A DNA stretch of 64,000 nucleotides, taken from positions 99,746 to 163,745 of the forward strand of contig NZ_SRSG01000037.1 in the NCBI RefSeq assembly GCF_005543295.1, given 5' to 3'. Below the pieces are notes generated by a model. That model was not told the origin of the DNA and made no database searches. It was given only the letters and a program-made list of their open reading frames with translations. The first letter of the stretch is position 1; each line of letters starts with the position of its first letter. This DNA comes from Halalkalirubrum salinum (GTDB lineage Archaea > Halobacteriota > Halobacteria > Halobacteriales > Haloferacaceae). Both the position numbers and the translations under genes were made by a program. This document shows, piece after piece, positions 35,667 to 43,978 of this stretch.

Positions 35667-35715
35667 CCGGTTGTAACCATGGCAAGGTTACGTGATACCA
35701 CTACACTACCAGCGC
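35645..35715 (-). tRNA. tRNA-Gly (anticodon GCC)
   Basis: A complete 71-base cloverleaf on the minus strand: acceptor GCGCTGG pairs with CCAGCGC, the anticodon arm CCTT-GCC-ATGG contains GCC, and the T arm CCGGGGTTCAAATCCCCGG is canonical. Discriminator A is at 35645. No intron, no encoded CCA. Confidence 0.95.
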
Positions 35716-35752
35716 GTGGTGCGTTTGTTGCATTTCACAGTAACCCCGGAAA

Positions 35753-35763
35753 GGGATAAAAGG
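35753..35763 (-). promoter_or_regulatory. TATA-like box for tRNA-Gly
   Basis: TTTTATCC on the minus strand lies about 40 bases upstream of the mature tRNA 5' end, as expected for an archaeal tRNA promoter with a short 5' leader. Confidence 0.4.
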
Positions 35764-35859
35764 GTTGCGAACCCGGCCAGTGGATGCGATCGATCCACAC
35801 CCACACTCGGCCAGAAAATCGCCCGAGTGAGTCGACCTCCGATCGGCCACCGAAGAGAG

Positions 35860-37467
35860 TCAGAGTCCGCCTTCGGCATCTTCCTGCGCAAGCAACACCA
35901 CCATCGAGAGCCCAGAGATCACCAGCAGCAACAGCGCAGGCACCGCCGCATATTGATACAATGCCGTCTCTTGGGCCCGCCAGATCTGGGTGACGATCGT
36001 CTCGAACCCCGAGGGGCGCAACACGAGCGTCACCGGCAGCTCCTTCATTGTGGTCAAAAATACCAGCGCGGAGCCGGCGACGATGCCCGATCGCGCCAGC
36101 GGGAGACTCACCCGCCGGAACGACCCGACGGGCGTTTCTCCCAGCGTTCGACTCGCCTCGATGAGTTGTGAATCGATCTGCAGAATCGACGTCCGGGTCG
36201 AACCAACCACCTGCGGGATAAATCGGACGACATACGCGAAGATCAAAAGCGGCAGCGTGAGATAGATCCCGGGCGCGTATCCTGCTCCGAAGTACACGAG
36301 CGCGAGCGCGAGAACGATCCCCGGGACGGCAAAGCCAACGTAGGTCGCCCGCTCGAAGACCGTCGCGAGCCACGAATCGTGTCGCCCCGCGAGGTACGCG
36401 ATCGGCAGCGCCGCCAGCGCGGCGACGATCGCCGTCGCGGCGGCAACGCTCACAGAGTTGAGGACCTGAATCCACTCGAAAGCCATCGACGGGCGTCGAT
36501 CGGTGGTCGTCCGGAACAGCCACAGAAGCAGGATCCACACCGGAACGACGAGCGCGATGACCGACACGCCCGCAGGCAACAGTGTCGCTGGCCACCGCAG
36601 CGCACCCAGTGACACCCGACTGTCAGTCTGGTTGCCCTCCCCGCCTTGGACCGTCCGGTTCGATCGGACCGCCCACTCTAACGCCAACACGACCATCACG
36701 ACCGCCAGCAACTGCAACGAAAGCAACGCGGCGTAGTCGCGGCCGAACGCGTTGTACTCGACGTAGATCTGCCGGGTGAACACAGACAGCCGCATGATCG
36801 CCGGCGTTCCGAAGTCCGAAACCGCATACAGCGCCGAAAGCAGGCCGCCAGCGGCGACTGCGGGGCGAATCTGTGGGAACGTCACCCGGCGGAACGCCGT
36901 CCACCGGCCGTGGTTGAGCGATCGCGCTGCATCGATCAACCGCGTGTCGAACGTGATCAACGCCGCACGGGTCGTGAGATAGACGTACGGGTACGTGTAT
37001 AGCGTGATAACAAAGATCGCGCCCGGAAGCCCGTAGATTTCGGGTAACCGCTCGATCCCGAGCGGCTCCAAGAGCGAGTGAAATGCCCCCCGAGGGCCAA
37101 ATGCGGAGACGAATGCAAACGCGCCGACGTAGCTCGGGACAACGAGTGGCAGCGCGACGGCAACCGACCAGAACCGCCGGAAGGGCAGATCTGTCCGCAC
37201 CGTTAGATACGCCAGGGGGACCCCAAGCACGATCGACGCCGCGGTGACGCCGACCATGAGCAACAGGCTGTTGACGAGCACCTCCGCCGTTCGCGCGCTG
37301 ATAAGCAACTCCTGGGCGCGATCGGGCTCGACAGTAACCGCCTCGATGAACAACCACAGCATCGGGAAGACAAGCGCTGCCGCGATCGCCCCCGAAAGCA
37401 GCGTGAGTCCGATCGGCAGGCGATCGTCGGACGACCGTTCGGTAATGCGTTGAATGTATCCTCTCAT
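35860..37467 (-). CDS. iron(III)-type ABC transporter permease (fused double permease)
   Basis: A 535-residue membrane protein with about 12 hydrophobic segments. It has two binding-protein-dependent permease domains in tandem, the EAA loops being visible as DAARSLNHGRWTAFRRVTFPQIRPAV and later EASRTLGETPVGSFRRVSLPLARSGI. This is the FbpB/ThiP layout used for ferric iron or thiamine uptake. Iron is favoured here because an iron-box palindrome (37542-37555) lies in the divergent promoter and a matching iron-binding lipoprotein is encoded at 42767-43939. The ATPase subunit is not in this window. Confidence 0.88.
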   Translation of the reverse strand: MRGYIQRITERSSDDRLPIGLTLLSGAIAAALVFPMLWLFIEAVTVEPDRAQELLISARTAEVLVNSLLLMVGVTAASIVLGVPLAYLTVRTDLPFRRFWSVAVALPLVVPSYVGAFAFVSAFGPRGAFHSLLEPLGIERLPEIYGLPGAIFVITLYTYPYVYLTTRAALITFDTRLIDAARSLNHGRWTAFRRVTFPQIRPAVAAGGLLSALYAVSDFGTPAIMRLSVFTRQIYVEYNAFGRDYAALLSLQLLAVVMVVLALEWAVRSNRTVQGGEGNQTDSRVSLGALRWPATLLPAGVSVIALVVPVWILLLWLFRTTTDRRPSMAFEWIQVLNSVSVAAATAIVAALAALPIAYLAGRHDSWLATVFERATYVGFAVPGIVLALALVYFGAGYAPGIYLTLPLLIFAYVVRFIPQVVGSTRTSILQIDSQLIEASRTLGETPVGSFRRVSLPLARSGIVAGSALVFLTTMKELPVTLVLRPSGFETIVTQIWRAQETALYQYAAVPALLLLVISGLSMVVLLAQEDAEGGL

Positions 37468-37531
37468 GTAGCTCCTGCGAATCCGCGTATGCGATCGCTA
37501 TTGCCCGCTGGCTGATAAACCTGCTTCGACG

Positions 37532-37555
37532 GATATAAGTTTTAGGTTTGCCTAA
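37532..37555 (+). promoter_or_regulatory. TATA-like element plus iron-box palindrome (box 1)
   Basis: GATATAAG (37532-37539) lies about 25-30 bases before ATG 37563, so the transcript is probably leaderless. TTAGG-TTTG-CCTAA (37542-37555) sits between it and the start codon, in position to repress. It also lies in the divergent region of the permease gene. Confidence 0.7.
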
Positions 37556-37562
37556 TCCGCAT

Positions 37563-38147
37563 ATGCAACTGACGCGTCGGGACGCGACCGCGGCGCTCGC
37601 CGCGCTCGGAGCGACCGGCGGGATCGCCTACGGCGCTCGGCACTTCACAAGCGACGACGAGACGGACGCGGACGACACCGATGCTAACACCGACGCCAGC
37701 GACGATACGCAGTCTTCTGAGGGCGATGACCATCTCCGATCGACGCTCGTCGCCGTTGCGGGCGTCCTATATCCCAACGAGGTCGAGGGAATCGAGGGGT
37801 TTGTGAACACGTTTCTCGATGGCCGCCTCGACGACTCTCCACACGCCGAGGGAGTTCGATCAGCGATCCAAACGCTCGACGAGCACGCAGAGGCGTGGTA
37901 CAACGTCAAGATTGTCGACATGGAGTCAGAGACGATCGACGGACTACTCCGGGAGATCGGCGCGGACACCGCCGACGAAGACCCGAACGGACCCACAGCC
38001 GAGCGAATCCGCTACTACGTCGTCAACGAGTTGTTGCTCGCGCTGTTCACCTCCCCGACCGGCGGCGAACTCGTCGGGATCGAAAACCCGATCGGCCATG
38101 CCGGCGGACTGGGCAGCTATACACAGGGGCCGGGTGGCGGGCAATGA
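37563..38147 (+). CDS. gluconate 2-dehydrogenase subunit 3 family protein, Tat-exported
   Basis: A 194-residue small subunit. LTRRDATAALAALGATGG is a twin-arginine signal (RR at residues 5-6), and an acidic Asp/Thr linker follows before the domain with VAGVLYPNEVEGIEGFVNTFLDGRL, family Gluconate_2-dh3. In bacterial FAD-dependent dehydrogenases the small subunit carries the Tat signal and helps export the GMC catalytic subunit. The catalytic-subunit gene follows with ATGA overlap. No cytochrome c subunit is nearby. Start ATG 37563 fits the leaderless promoter. Confidence 0.85.
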   Translation: MQLTRRDATAALAALGATGGIAYGARHFTSDDETDADDTDANTDASDDTQSSEGDDHLRSTLVAVAGVLYPNEVEGIEGFVNTFLDGRLDDSPHAEGVRSAIQTLDEHAEAWYNVKIVDMESETIDGLLREIGADTADEDPNGPTAERIRYYVVNELLLALFTSPTGGELVGIENPIGHAGGLGSYTQGPGGGQ

Positions 38148-39730
38148 GTGGGCGCGATCGCACGCCCGTTGACGATGCCGAGGTCTGTGTCATTGGTGCG
38201 GGTCCTGCGGGCGGACTCATTGCCGATCGGCTCGCAGCCGACCACACCGTCGTTGTCCTCGACGCCGGGCCACGGTTCGATCCGTCCGATCGACTCGAAC
38301 GGCAAGAGCGGGCGATTCGACCCTCGTACGATCGACCGGACGTGTGGGACGGCGATCCCGAGCGGGACGCTCACGCCGCCAGCGGCGAGTGGTTCTACCC
38401 GTTGAACCACGCCCGCGTGAAGGGTATTGGAGGCTCGACACTGCACTGGCAAGGAATGGTCATGCGCCTCCACGAGGATGACTTCAACTCCGAGAGCGCC
38501 CGTGGCGTCGGCGTCGACTGGCCGATCGACTACGCGGACCTACGCTCGTACTACGCGGCCGCCGAGCGCGAACTCGGCGTCGCCGGCGCAGATCATCCGT
38601 ACGCACCGCCACGCGAAGAGCCGTTTCCGATGACCGAGTTCGAGCCCTCCTACAGCGACAGTCTGTTCGCCGACGCCTGCGAGCGACTCGAGATCGACAT
38701 GCATCCGGTCCCGAACGCCCGAAACTCCGAGTCTTACGGCGATCGATCCGCGTGCGTGAGCTACGGGACCTGCCAGCCGGTGTGTCCCTCCGGCGCGAAG
38801 TACGACGCAACTGTCCACGTCGATCGAGCTGAATCGAAGGGTGCGACGGTGATCGATCGGGCGGTCGTCGGTCGGCTAGAACACGATCGCGATCGGGTCA
38901 CCGCAGCCGTCTATAACACACCCGACGGCGCAGAACACCGACAAAAAGCAGACGTCTTCGTGCTCGCCGCTGGCGGCGTCGAGACGCCGCGGCTCCTGTT
39001 GCTCTCAGAATCCGACGAATACCCCGAGGGGCTTGCGAACTCAAGTGGCCTCGTCGGCTCGTTCTTCATGGATCACCTCTTCGCGGGGATGGGCGGGCTG
39101 TTAGACGAACCGACCAGACAGAACCACGTTGGCTTTCTCACGAGCGAGTGCCACCAGTTCTACAACGACGCCGACGCGGAGATCGCCCCATTCAAACTCG
39201 AGTTCTTCAATTACGACGGGCCCTCGCCGGTGACGATGGCGCTCACCGGCGACGACTGGGGTGACGCGCTGCTCGATCGGGTTCGCGCGGACTACGGCAA
39301 CCACATCGGGATGGGGGCGCTCGTTGAACAACTGCCAACCGAAGAGAGCTACGTTGGGCTCGATCACGACCAGACCGATCCCTTCGGCAATCCGGTCCCG
39401 GACGTCCATTGGACAGTCGACGATCGAGCGCTCCGAACGATCGAACGGGCCAACGAAATCCAGCGGGAGATTCTGACGGAACTGGGTGTCGAAATTACCT
39501 GGCAGGTCGGCCCCGACAACACTGGCCCAGCCTACCACCACATGGGGACAACGCGGATGAGCGACGATCCAGCCGACGGCGTCGTTCGTCCCGATCTCCG
39601 GACCCACGACCTGCAGAACTGCTGGATCGCCTCCTCCGGCGTCTTCCCGACCGGCGGCGCGATGAACCCGACGCTCACGATCGCGGCGATCGCGCTCAAA
39701 GCCGCCGGTCACATCGACGAAGCGCTGTAG
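38144..39730 (+). CDS. GMC-family FAD dehydrogenase (gluconate/sugar dehydrogenase-like)
   Basis: A 528-residue GMC oxidoreductase. EVCVIGAGPAGGLIADRLA is the FAD ADP-binding motif, GIGGSTLHWQGMVMRL is a GMC signature, and the C-terminal TGPAYHHMGTTRM contains the active-site His region and GAMNPTLTIAAIAL the FAD-binding end. ACVSYGTCQPVCPSG provides a cysteine cluster of the type that binds an Fe-S centre in FAD-dependent glucose dehydrogenases. The enzyme lacks its own signal and should hitch-hike on the upstream Tat subunit. Substrate, an alcohol or sugar, is unknown. The two genes share the iron-box promoter at 37542. Confidence 0.88.
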   Translation: MSGRDRTPVDDAEVCVIGAGPAGGLIADRLAADHTVVVLDAGPRFDPSDRLERQERAIRPSYDRPDVWDGDPERDAHAASGEWFYPLNHARVKGIGGSTLHWQGMVMRLHEDDFNSESARGVGVDWPIDYADLRSYYAAAERELGVAGADHPYAPPREEPFPMTEFEPSYSDSLFADACERLEIDMHPVPNARNSESYGDRSACVSYGTCQPVCPSGAKYDATVHVDRAESKGATVIDRAVVGRLEHDRDRVTAAVYNTPDGAEHRQKADVFVLAAGGVETPRLLLLSESDEYPEGLANSSGLVGSFFMDHLFAGMGGLLDEPTRQNHVGFLTSECHQFYNDADAEIAPFKLEFFNYDGPSPVTMALTGDDWGDALLDRVRADYGNHIGMGALVEQLPTEESYVGLDHDQTDPFGNPVPDVHWTVDDRALRTIERANEIQREILTELGVEITWQVGPDNTGPAYHHMGTTRMSDDPADGVVRPDLRTHDLQNCWIASSGVFPTGGAMNPTLTIAAIALKAAGHIDEAL

Positions 39731-39751
39731 GCCCGCACCCAGCCGATCTGT

Positions 39752-39767
39752 TTTAGGTAAGCCTAAA
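39752..39767. promoter_or_regulatory. iron-box palindrome TTTAGG-TAAG-CCTAAA (box 2)
   Basis: A perfect 6-bp inverted repeat with a 4-nt spacer, 32 bp before the GT2 glycosyltransferase start, overlapping the expected BRE/TATA position. Confidence 0.75.
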
Positions 39768-39799
39768 GTGTTAAGTACTTGCCCGCAAAACGCCGGGTA

Positions 39800-40555
39800 A
39801 TGAAGCTCACAGGACGATTGCGATCGAACGGTCTGACCAACGAGTCAGCTGAAACCGACGAGACCAGCGATGCAGACGGCTACACTTTCGAGGATCTTGC
39901 GGTCGTAATGGGGACGTACAACGAAGAGCAGGCGATCGCACAGGTCCTCACAGACATTGACGAGGTGACAGACGGGAAGGCCGAGGTGGTCTGTGTCGAC
40001 GGCTCGTCGGATCGGACGCCCGAGATTGCCCGCAAACTCGGCGCGACCGTGATCGAACAGGAGCCACAGGGGTACGGCGTCGCCGTCCGCGAGGCCGTGT
40101 TGACGCCCGACCGACCGATCGTTGTCACAACCGACTGCGACGACACCTATCCCATGGAGCAGCTGCCGGAGTTCCTCGAGCTGATCAACGAGGGCTACGA
40201 CGTGGTCAGCGGCGATCGGCTCTACTACGGCGCGGCGGCGATGCCGGCGTTCAACCGCCTCGGCAACCACCTGTTCGCGCTGACCGCGAGCGTCCTCATG
40301 AGCCAGCGCGTCCACGACACGACAACCGGAATGCGCGCATACCGCCGGGAGTTGCTTCACGAGATCGCGTGGACAGAAAACACCGGGCTCTCCGCAGAGC
40401 TACTCATTCGGCCGCTCATGCGCGGGTACGACGTGACCGAACGACCGATCCGGTACGACGAACGCGCTGGTGAGTCGAAGCTTGACCCGATCGAAGGTGG
40501 ACTCGCGATCGCGAAGTCGATCGTGAAAGTCTGTCTCGAAGAGCAGTTCCGCTGA
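39800..40555 (+). CDS. GT2-family glycosyltransferase (dolichol-phosphate mannosyl/glucosyltransferase-like)
   Basis: A 251-residue GT-A glycosyltransferase of the Dpm1/AglD-like type. LAVVMGTYNEEQAIAQVLTDI is the nucleotide-binding start and VDGSSDRTPEIARKLGATVI the first Rossmann half. DCDDTYPMEQLPEF holds the metal-binding acidic motif, and MRAYRRELL the later conserved region. There is no membrane segment. It likely transfers a sugar from a nucleotide donor to a lipid phosphate. ATG 39800 was chosen. It has its own iron-box promoter and ends 6 bp before the convergent GT-C gene. Confidence 0.88.
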   Translation: MKLTGRLRSNGLTNESAETDETSDADGYTFEDLAVVMGTYNEEQAIAQVLTDIDEVTDGKAEVVCVDGSSDRTPEIARKLGATVIEQEPQGYGVAVREAVLTPDRPIVVTTDCDDTYPMEQLPEFLELINEGYDVVSGDRLYYGAAAMPAFNRLGNHLFALTASVLMSQRVHDTTTGMRAYRRELLHEIAWTENTGLSAELLIRPLMRGYDVTERPIRYDERAGESKLDPIEGGLAIAKSIVKVCLEEQFR

Positions 40556-40561
40556 AAGCGG

Positions 40562-42754
40562 CTATTCTTCGGTTTTCTCAAGCGTCGTCTCGAAGAACAC
40601 GCCGTCCCGGTGCGCATCTGGCTCGTTGGGAAGGTACGTCCCCTCGCTGCCGCAGTCGGTGACGAGCGGACAGACCGATCGCTCCGGCGGCCAAATTGCC
40701 TCAACGGTCTCACCGTCAGTCCGGACTGTCGTTTCTTGCCGATAGGTGAGCGTTGAGCCATCCGGCTGGACAAGCGTCGTCGTCACGATCACGGTGTCGG
40801 TTTCGTCGATCGCGACAGTTTCGTCCGAACCAACCGCGTTGAGAAACGCCTCATCGGGATCGATCGTCCACTCGAAGGCGATCGTCTTACCCGGATTAGT
40901 GACTGTGTTTGTAACGTGACCGTCATGTGTCTCCAGACGAACTCGTGCGGTTGTCACCTCCGCGGAACCGGGCACACCGACCCTCGTTTCGGCGTCGAGA
41001 CGGTCGCCGCTTCGAACGTCGATCGGTTCGAGTTTCGGAACGACGTGTCTGTTCGGATCGGGAACCCACTCGCCCTTGTAGGCGTAGCGGTAGTGGGTTC
41101 GGTTCGGATAGGCGTCGATCACGGCGAAGTCGTCGTCTGGATCCCGATCGAGCGGGTAAACCACGTCACCCTCGAGGCTCGGATCGTGTCGAAGGTACTG
41201 GAACGGGTGGTGCTGCCAATCGCCGTACGGCGTCGGAATGAAGACGATCGCATTCTCGAAGTCCGTCTCCTCGATCGGCGCGTACGCCCGCTCGAACTTG
41301 TCGGCGTTGGCGGAGTTCTTCTCGATCGGGTCCGCGACCGCTGCGACGTTTGCACCGCCTGCAATTGCGAGGGCTCCGATCGCGACAGCGGCCACAAGTG
41401 CGGTCGCCGCCCGCCGGTTCGTCCGCTGGGTGAGTGCCGTCCGGAGGCGACGGAGGCCATCGTAGCCGGCGACGGTCGCGACCGCGGCGAAGGTCGAAAG
41501 CGGAACCAACAGATCGAAGTGGTAGAACGGACCGAGGCCCGAAATCAGCCCATCCGTTGGGTCCGACATTGTCGCGAGAATGTTGAAATTCCCCCAAAAG
41601 AACAGATTTCCGAGCGGGACAGAGACAAACAAGCCCGCAACGAGCACGCCTGCGGTCCGCTTGAATGACGACATGTCAGTGCGACCGAGATCCGGGTCAT
41701 CAACACGACCGCGCAGCCATCGCCGAACGGCGATCGTGAGTCCTACTCCTGCCGCCGCCGTGCCGATCGCACCCGCAGTGAACCACCGCGTCCCGAAGTA
41801 CCACAGCACGTAGCCGTTGGCTTCAAGCGCAAGTTCGGGTGTGTAGTCGATCGAGTGGCCCAGAATCCGTCGCCGGCCGAATCCTGGCCCGTCCATCGGT
41901 GCAAATGCCTCGTAGGGGAATGTCAGCGCTGCGCCGGTCAGCCGGAGGTTGTACGCGAGGGTGAGCAGGACGAACGCCGAGCCGAGCGCGGCGATCACAG
42001 CCTGCCGGCGGATCGGCTCGGTGAGCGGTGCTCGATCGGGCGGCGAACCGTTGTCTGTCACCGAACTACGGCCGTCTACACGGATAGACTGGACGAGACC
42101 GTCCGCTCGAACGGACTGAACGATCTCGTAACACGCATGCAGTATGAACGGCGCGGCAAATAACACCGCCGTGTACGGCCGTGCGAAGAACGCTAGACCG
42201 ATCGCAATCCCAGCGACAACAGCAGCACGAAGCGATCGATCGCGGACCGCCCGGAGGTACGCGACCGCGAACGCGAGATTCAGCGCTGTCGTGGGGGCGT
42301 ACGGGAGAAACGTCGAGGTATTGACGATCGCAAGCGGCGAGGCCGCAAACACTGCAGCGGCAGCGATGCCGACCCGGCGATCGAAGCACATCGACCCGAG
42401 AAGATACACCAACCCCGCGTTGGCTGCGGCGACAACTGCGAGCGTCACCCGTGGTTCGCCAAACAGCGCCAGTGTGACGGCGAACATCGCCGCCGGGACG
42501 GGCGTGTATTTCGAGTACAGCCGACCACCGTCTTCAATGAAGAACCACGGCCGAAACGAGCCAGCGAGCTCGCCGGCGTGAATCTCTAACTGGCCGTTCA
42601 GTAGCATCGCCGCCTGTGTGAGGTACACTGCCTCGTCGTGGTTACTCGAGTGGTACGCGAAGACTGTGGAGGAGACAAAAAGAACCGCTGCGCCGGCGAA
42701 TAGTGCGATCGCCGCGGCGACGAGCGTGTGCTGATCGATTCGATCGCGCCCCAT
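40562..42754 (-). CDS. GT-C fold membrane glycosyltransferase (PMT/ArnT-like)
   Basis: A 730-residue integral membrane protein with about 10-12 transmembrane segments in the first 440 residues and a C-terminal extracytoplasmic domain of about 280 residues that is beta-rich. The first external loop contains SSNHDEAVYLTQAAMLLNG, matching the catalytic Asp-Glu of PMT/ArnT-type transferases, which use polyprenyl-phosphate sugars. It follows the iron-binding lipoprotein gene with a 12-bp gap on the same strand, so it is in an iron-box operon. The acceptor (protein, lipid or secreted molecule) is unknown. Confidence 0.8.
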   Translation of the reverse strand: MGRDRIDQHTLVAAAIALFAGAAVLFVSSTVFAYHSSNHDEAVYLTQAAMLLNGQLEIHAGELAGSFRPWFFIEDGGRLYSKYTPVPAAMFAVTLALFGEPRVTLAVVAAANAGLVYLLGSMCFDRRVGIAAAAVFAASPLAIVNTSTFLPYAPTTALNLAFAVAYLRAVRDRSLRAAVVAGIAIGLAFFARPYTAVLFAAPFILHACYEIVQSVRADGLVQSIRVDGRSSVTDNGSPPDRAPLTEPIRRQAVIAALGSAFVLLTLAYNLRLTGAALTFPYEAFAPMDGPGFGRRRILGHSIDYTPELALEANGYVLWYFGTRWFTAGAIGTAAAGVGLTIAVRRWLRGRVDDPDLGRTDMSSFKRTAGVLVAGLFVSVPLGNLFFWGNFNILATMSDPTDGLISGLGPFYHFDLLVPLSTFAAVATVAGYDGLRRLRTALTQRTNRRAATALVAAVAIGALAIAGGANVAAVADPIEKNSANADKFERAYAPIEETDFENAIVFIPTPYGDWQHHPFQYLRHDPSLEGDVVYPLDRDPDDDFAVIDAYPNRTHYRYAYKGEWVPDPNRHVVPKLEPIDVRSGDRLDAETRVGVPGSAEVTTARVRLETHDGHVTNTVTNPGKTIAFEWTIDPDEAFLNAVGSDETVAIDETDTVIVTTTLVQPDGSTLTYRQETTVRTDGETVEAIWPPERSVCPLVTDCGSEGTYLPNEPDAHRDGVFFETTLEKTEE

Positions 42755-42766
42755 CGTCTGTGAGTC

Positions 42767-43939
42767 TCAGACCTCGATGCCGGCGTCGCGCATGAGATCG
42801 ACGGTTTCGGCGAGATCAGACAGTTCCGTCAGATCGATGTCCGGGACGTCGAGTTCGTCGATCGTCGGAAGATCACCGATCGGTTCCACGTCGGGCACGA
42901 GCGGATACTCGAACGTCGATCGTGCGAAGTAGTCTTGTGCCTCTGCAGATAGCAAGTGTCGCACAAAGTTCTCTGCGAGGTCTGCATCGCTCGTGCTGTC
43001 GACGACAGCCGCGCCGGCGACGTTGAATACCGCGCCTGCGTCGTCCTCCGTGAACGCCGTACCGATCGACGCTTCCGGGTTGCCATCGAGGACGCGCTGG
43101 ATGTAGTAGTGGTTCGTGAACGCGGCGTCGATTTCGCCGTCGGCGATTGCCTGACAGGCGGCGAACTCGTCGGGGTAGTCAACGATGCCGGCAGCCAGGA
43201 CCTCCTCGAGCCACTGGCGAGTGGCGTCTTCGCCCTCAATGATGCGCATTGCGGTGATGAACGCCTGACAGGATCCGTACGAAGGTGCCCAGCCGAGCGT
43301 GCCGTCAAACTCTTCGGGATATGCCATCACATCGGCCGGCATGTCTGACTCATCGTACTTGTCGGTGTTGTACGGGATCGTTCTCGCGCGGCCGGAGGTA
43401 CCGATCCACTCGTCAGTGTGGAACTCCGATCGGACCATATCGAGGACCTCCTCGGAGAGCGACGCTGTACGGCCCTCGTCGGCAAGTGCGCCGAGCGCGC
43501 CTGAGTTAACCGAATAAAACACGTCGGCGGGCGAGCCGCTCCCCTCGTTTGCGATTTGGTTGACGAGGTCGGTCGAGCCGCCGTAGCGGACCGTGAGCGA
43601 GAGGTCGTCATACAGGTCGTCAATGAATCCGACAATCTCGCCGACGAGAAACTCCCCTCGCCCGGAGTATACCGTGAGTTCTCCAGCGAGGTCCGGCATG
43701 TCGGCCATCGGCACGCCGCCGGGTGCGTCTCGTCCGTCCCGGCCAGAGCCGATCTGTCCCACGGTTGATTCGGTCGTCGGCTCTTCGGATCCGTTTCCTC
43801 CCTCCGAGTCGCCGTTACCATCGCCGTTTCCGCCGCCAACACCGTTACAGCCCGCGAGCGCGACGCTGCCAAGTGCGCCAACGCCTGCGAGTACCCGACG
43901 GCGATCGATTCGGTCTGTGTGTCCGTTGTTCTCGTTCAT
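42767..43939 (-). CDS. iron-binding ABC transporter substrate-binding lipoprotein
   Basis: A 390-residue periplasmic-type binding protein (Fbp/type 2 family). The leader has RRR at 13-15, a hydrophobic core and lipobox LAGC with Cys31, followed by a Gly/Asn/Ser-rich linker. LAGELTVYSGRGEFLVGEIVGFIDDLYDDL is the conserved start of the first lobe, RTIPYNTDKYDE and VFNVAGAAVVDST are typical later motifs. It would bring Fe(III) to the FbpB-like permease 5 kb away. An iron-box palindrome (43944-43959) lies 4 bp upstream of the start. Cotranscribed with the GT-C gene. Confidence 0.88.
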   Translation of the reverse strand: MNENNGHTDRIDRRRVLAGVGALGSVALAGCNGVGGGNGDGNGDSEGGNGSEEPTTESTVGQIGSGRDGRDAPGGVPMADMPDLAGELTVYSGRGEFLVGEIVGFIDDLYDDLSLTVRYGGSTDLVNQIANEGSGSPADVFYSVNSGALGALADEGRTASLSEEVLDMVRSEFHTDEWIGTSGRARTIPYNTDKYDESDMPADVMAYPEEFDGTLGWAPSYGSCQAFITAMRIIEGEDATRQWLEEVLAAGIVDYPDEFAACQAIADGEIDAAFTNHYYIQRVLDGNPEASIGTAFTEDDAGAVFNVAGAAVVDSTSDADLAENFVRHLLSAEAQDYFARSTFEYPLVPDVEPIGDLPTIDELDVPDIDLTELSDLAETVDLMRDAGIEV

Positions 43940-43943
43940 GTAT

Positions 43944-43959
43944 TTTAGGCCAACCTAAA
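43944..43959. promoter_or_regulatory. iron-box palindrome TTTAGG-CCAA-CCTAAA (box 3)
   Basis: Perfect inverted repeat between a minus-strand TATA-like GTATAAG (43964-43970) and the binding-protein ATG at 43939. The geometry predicts repression of a leaderless transcript. Confidence 0.8.
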
Positions 43960-43978
43960 TGGTCTTATACCCATCGGT

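Noticed and set aside
35860..37467. Thiamine (ThiP) rather than iron permease
   Set aside because: The sequence alone would allow either, but the iron-box promoter and the iron-type binding protein favour iron.
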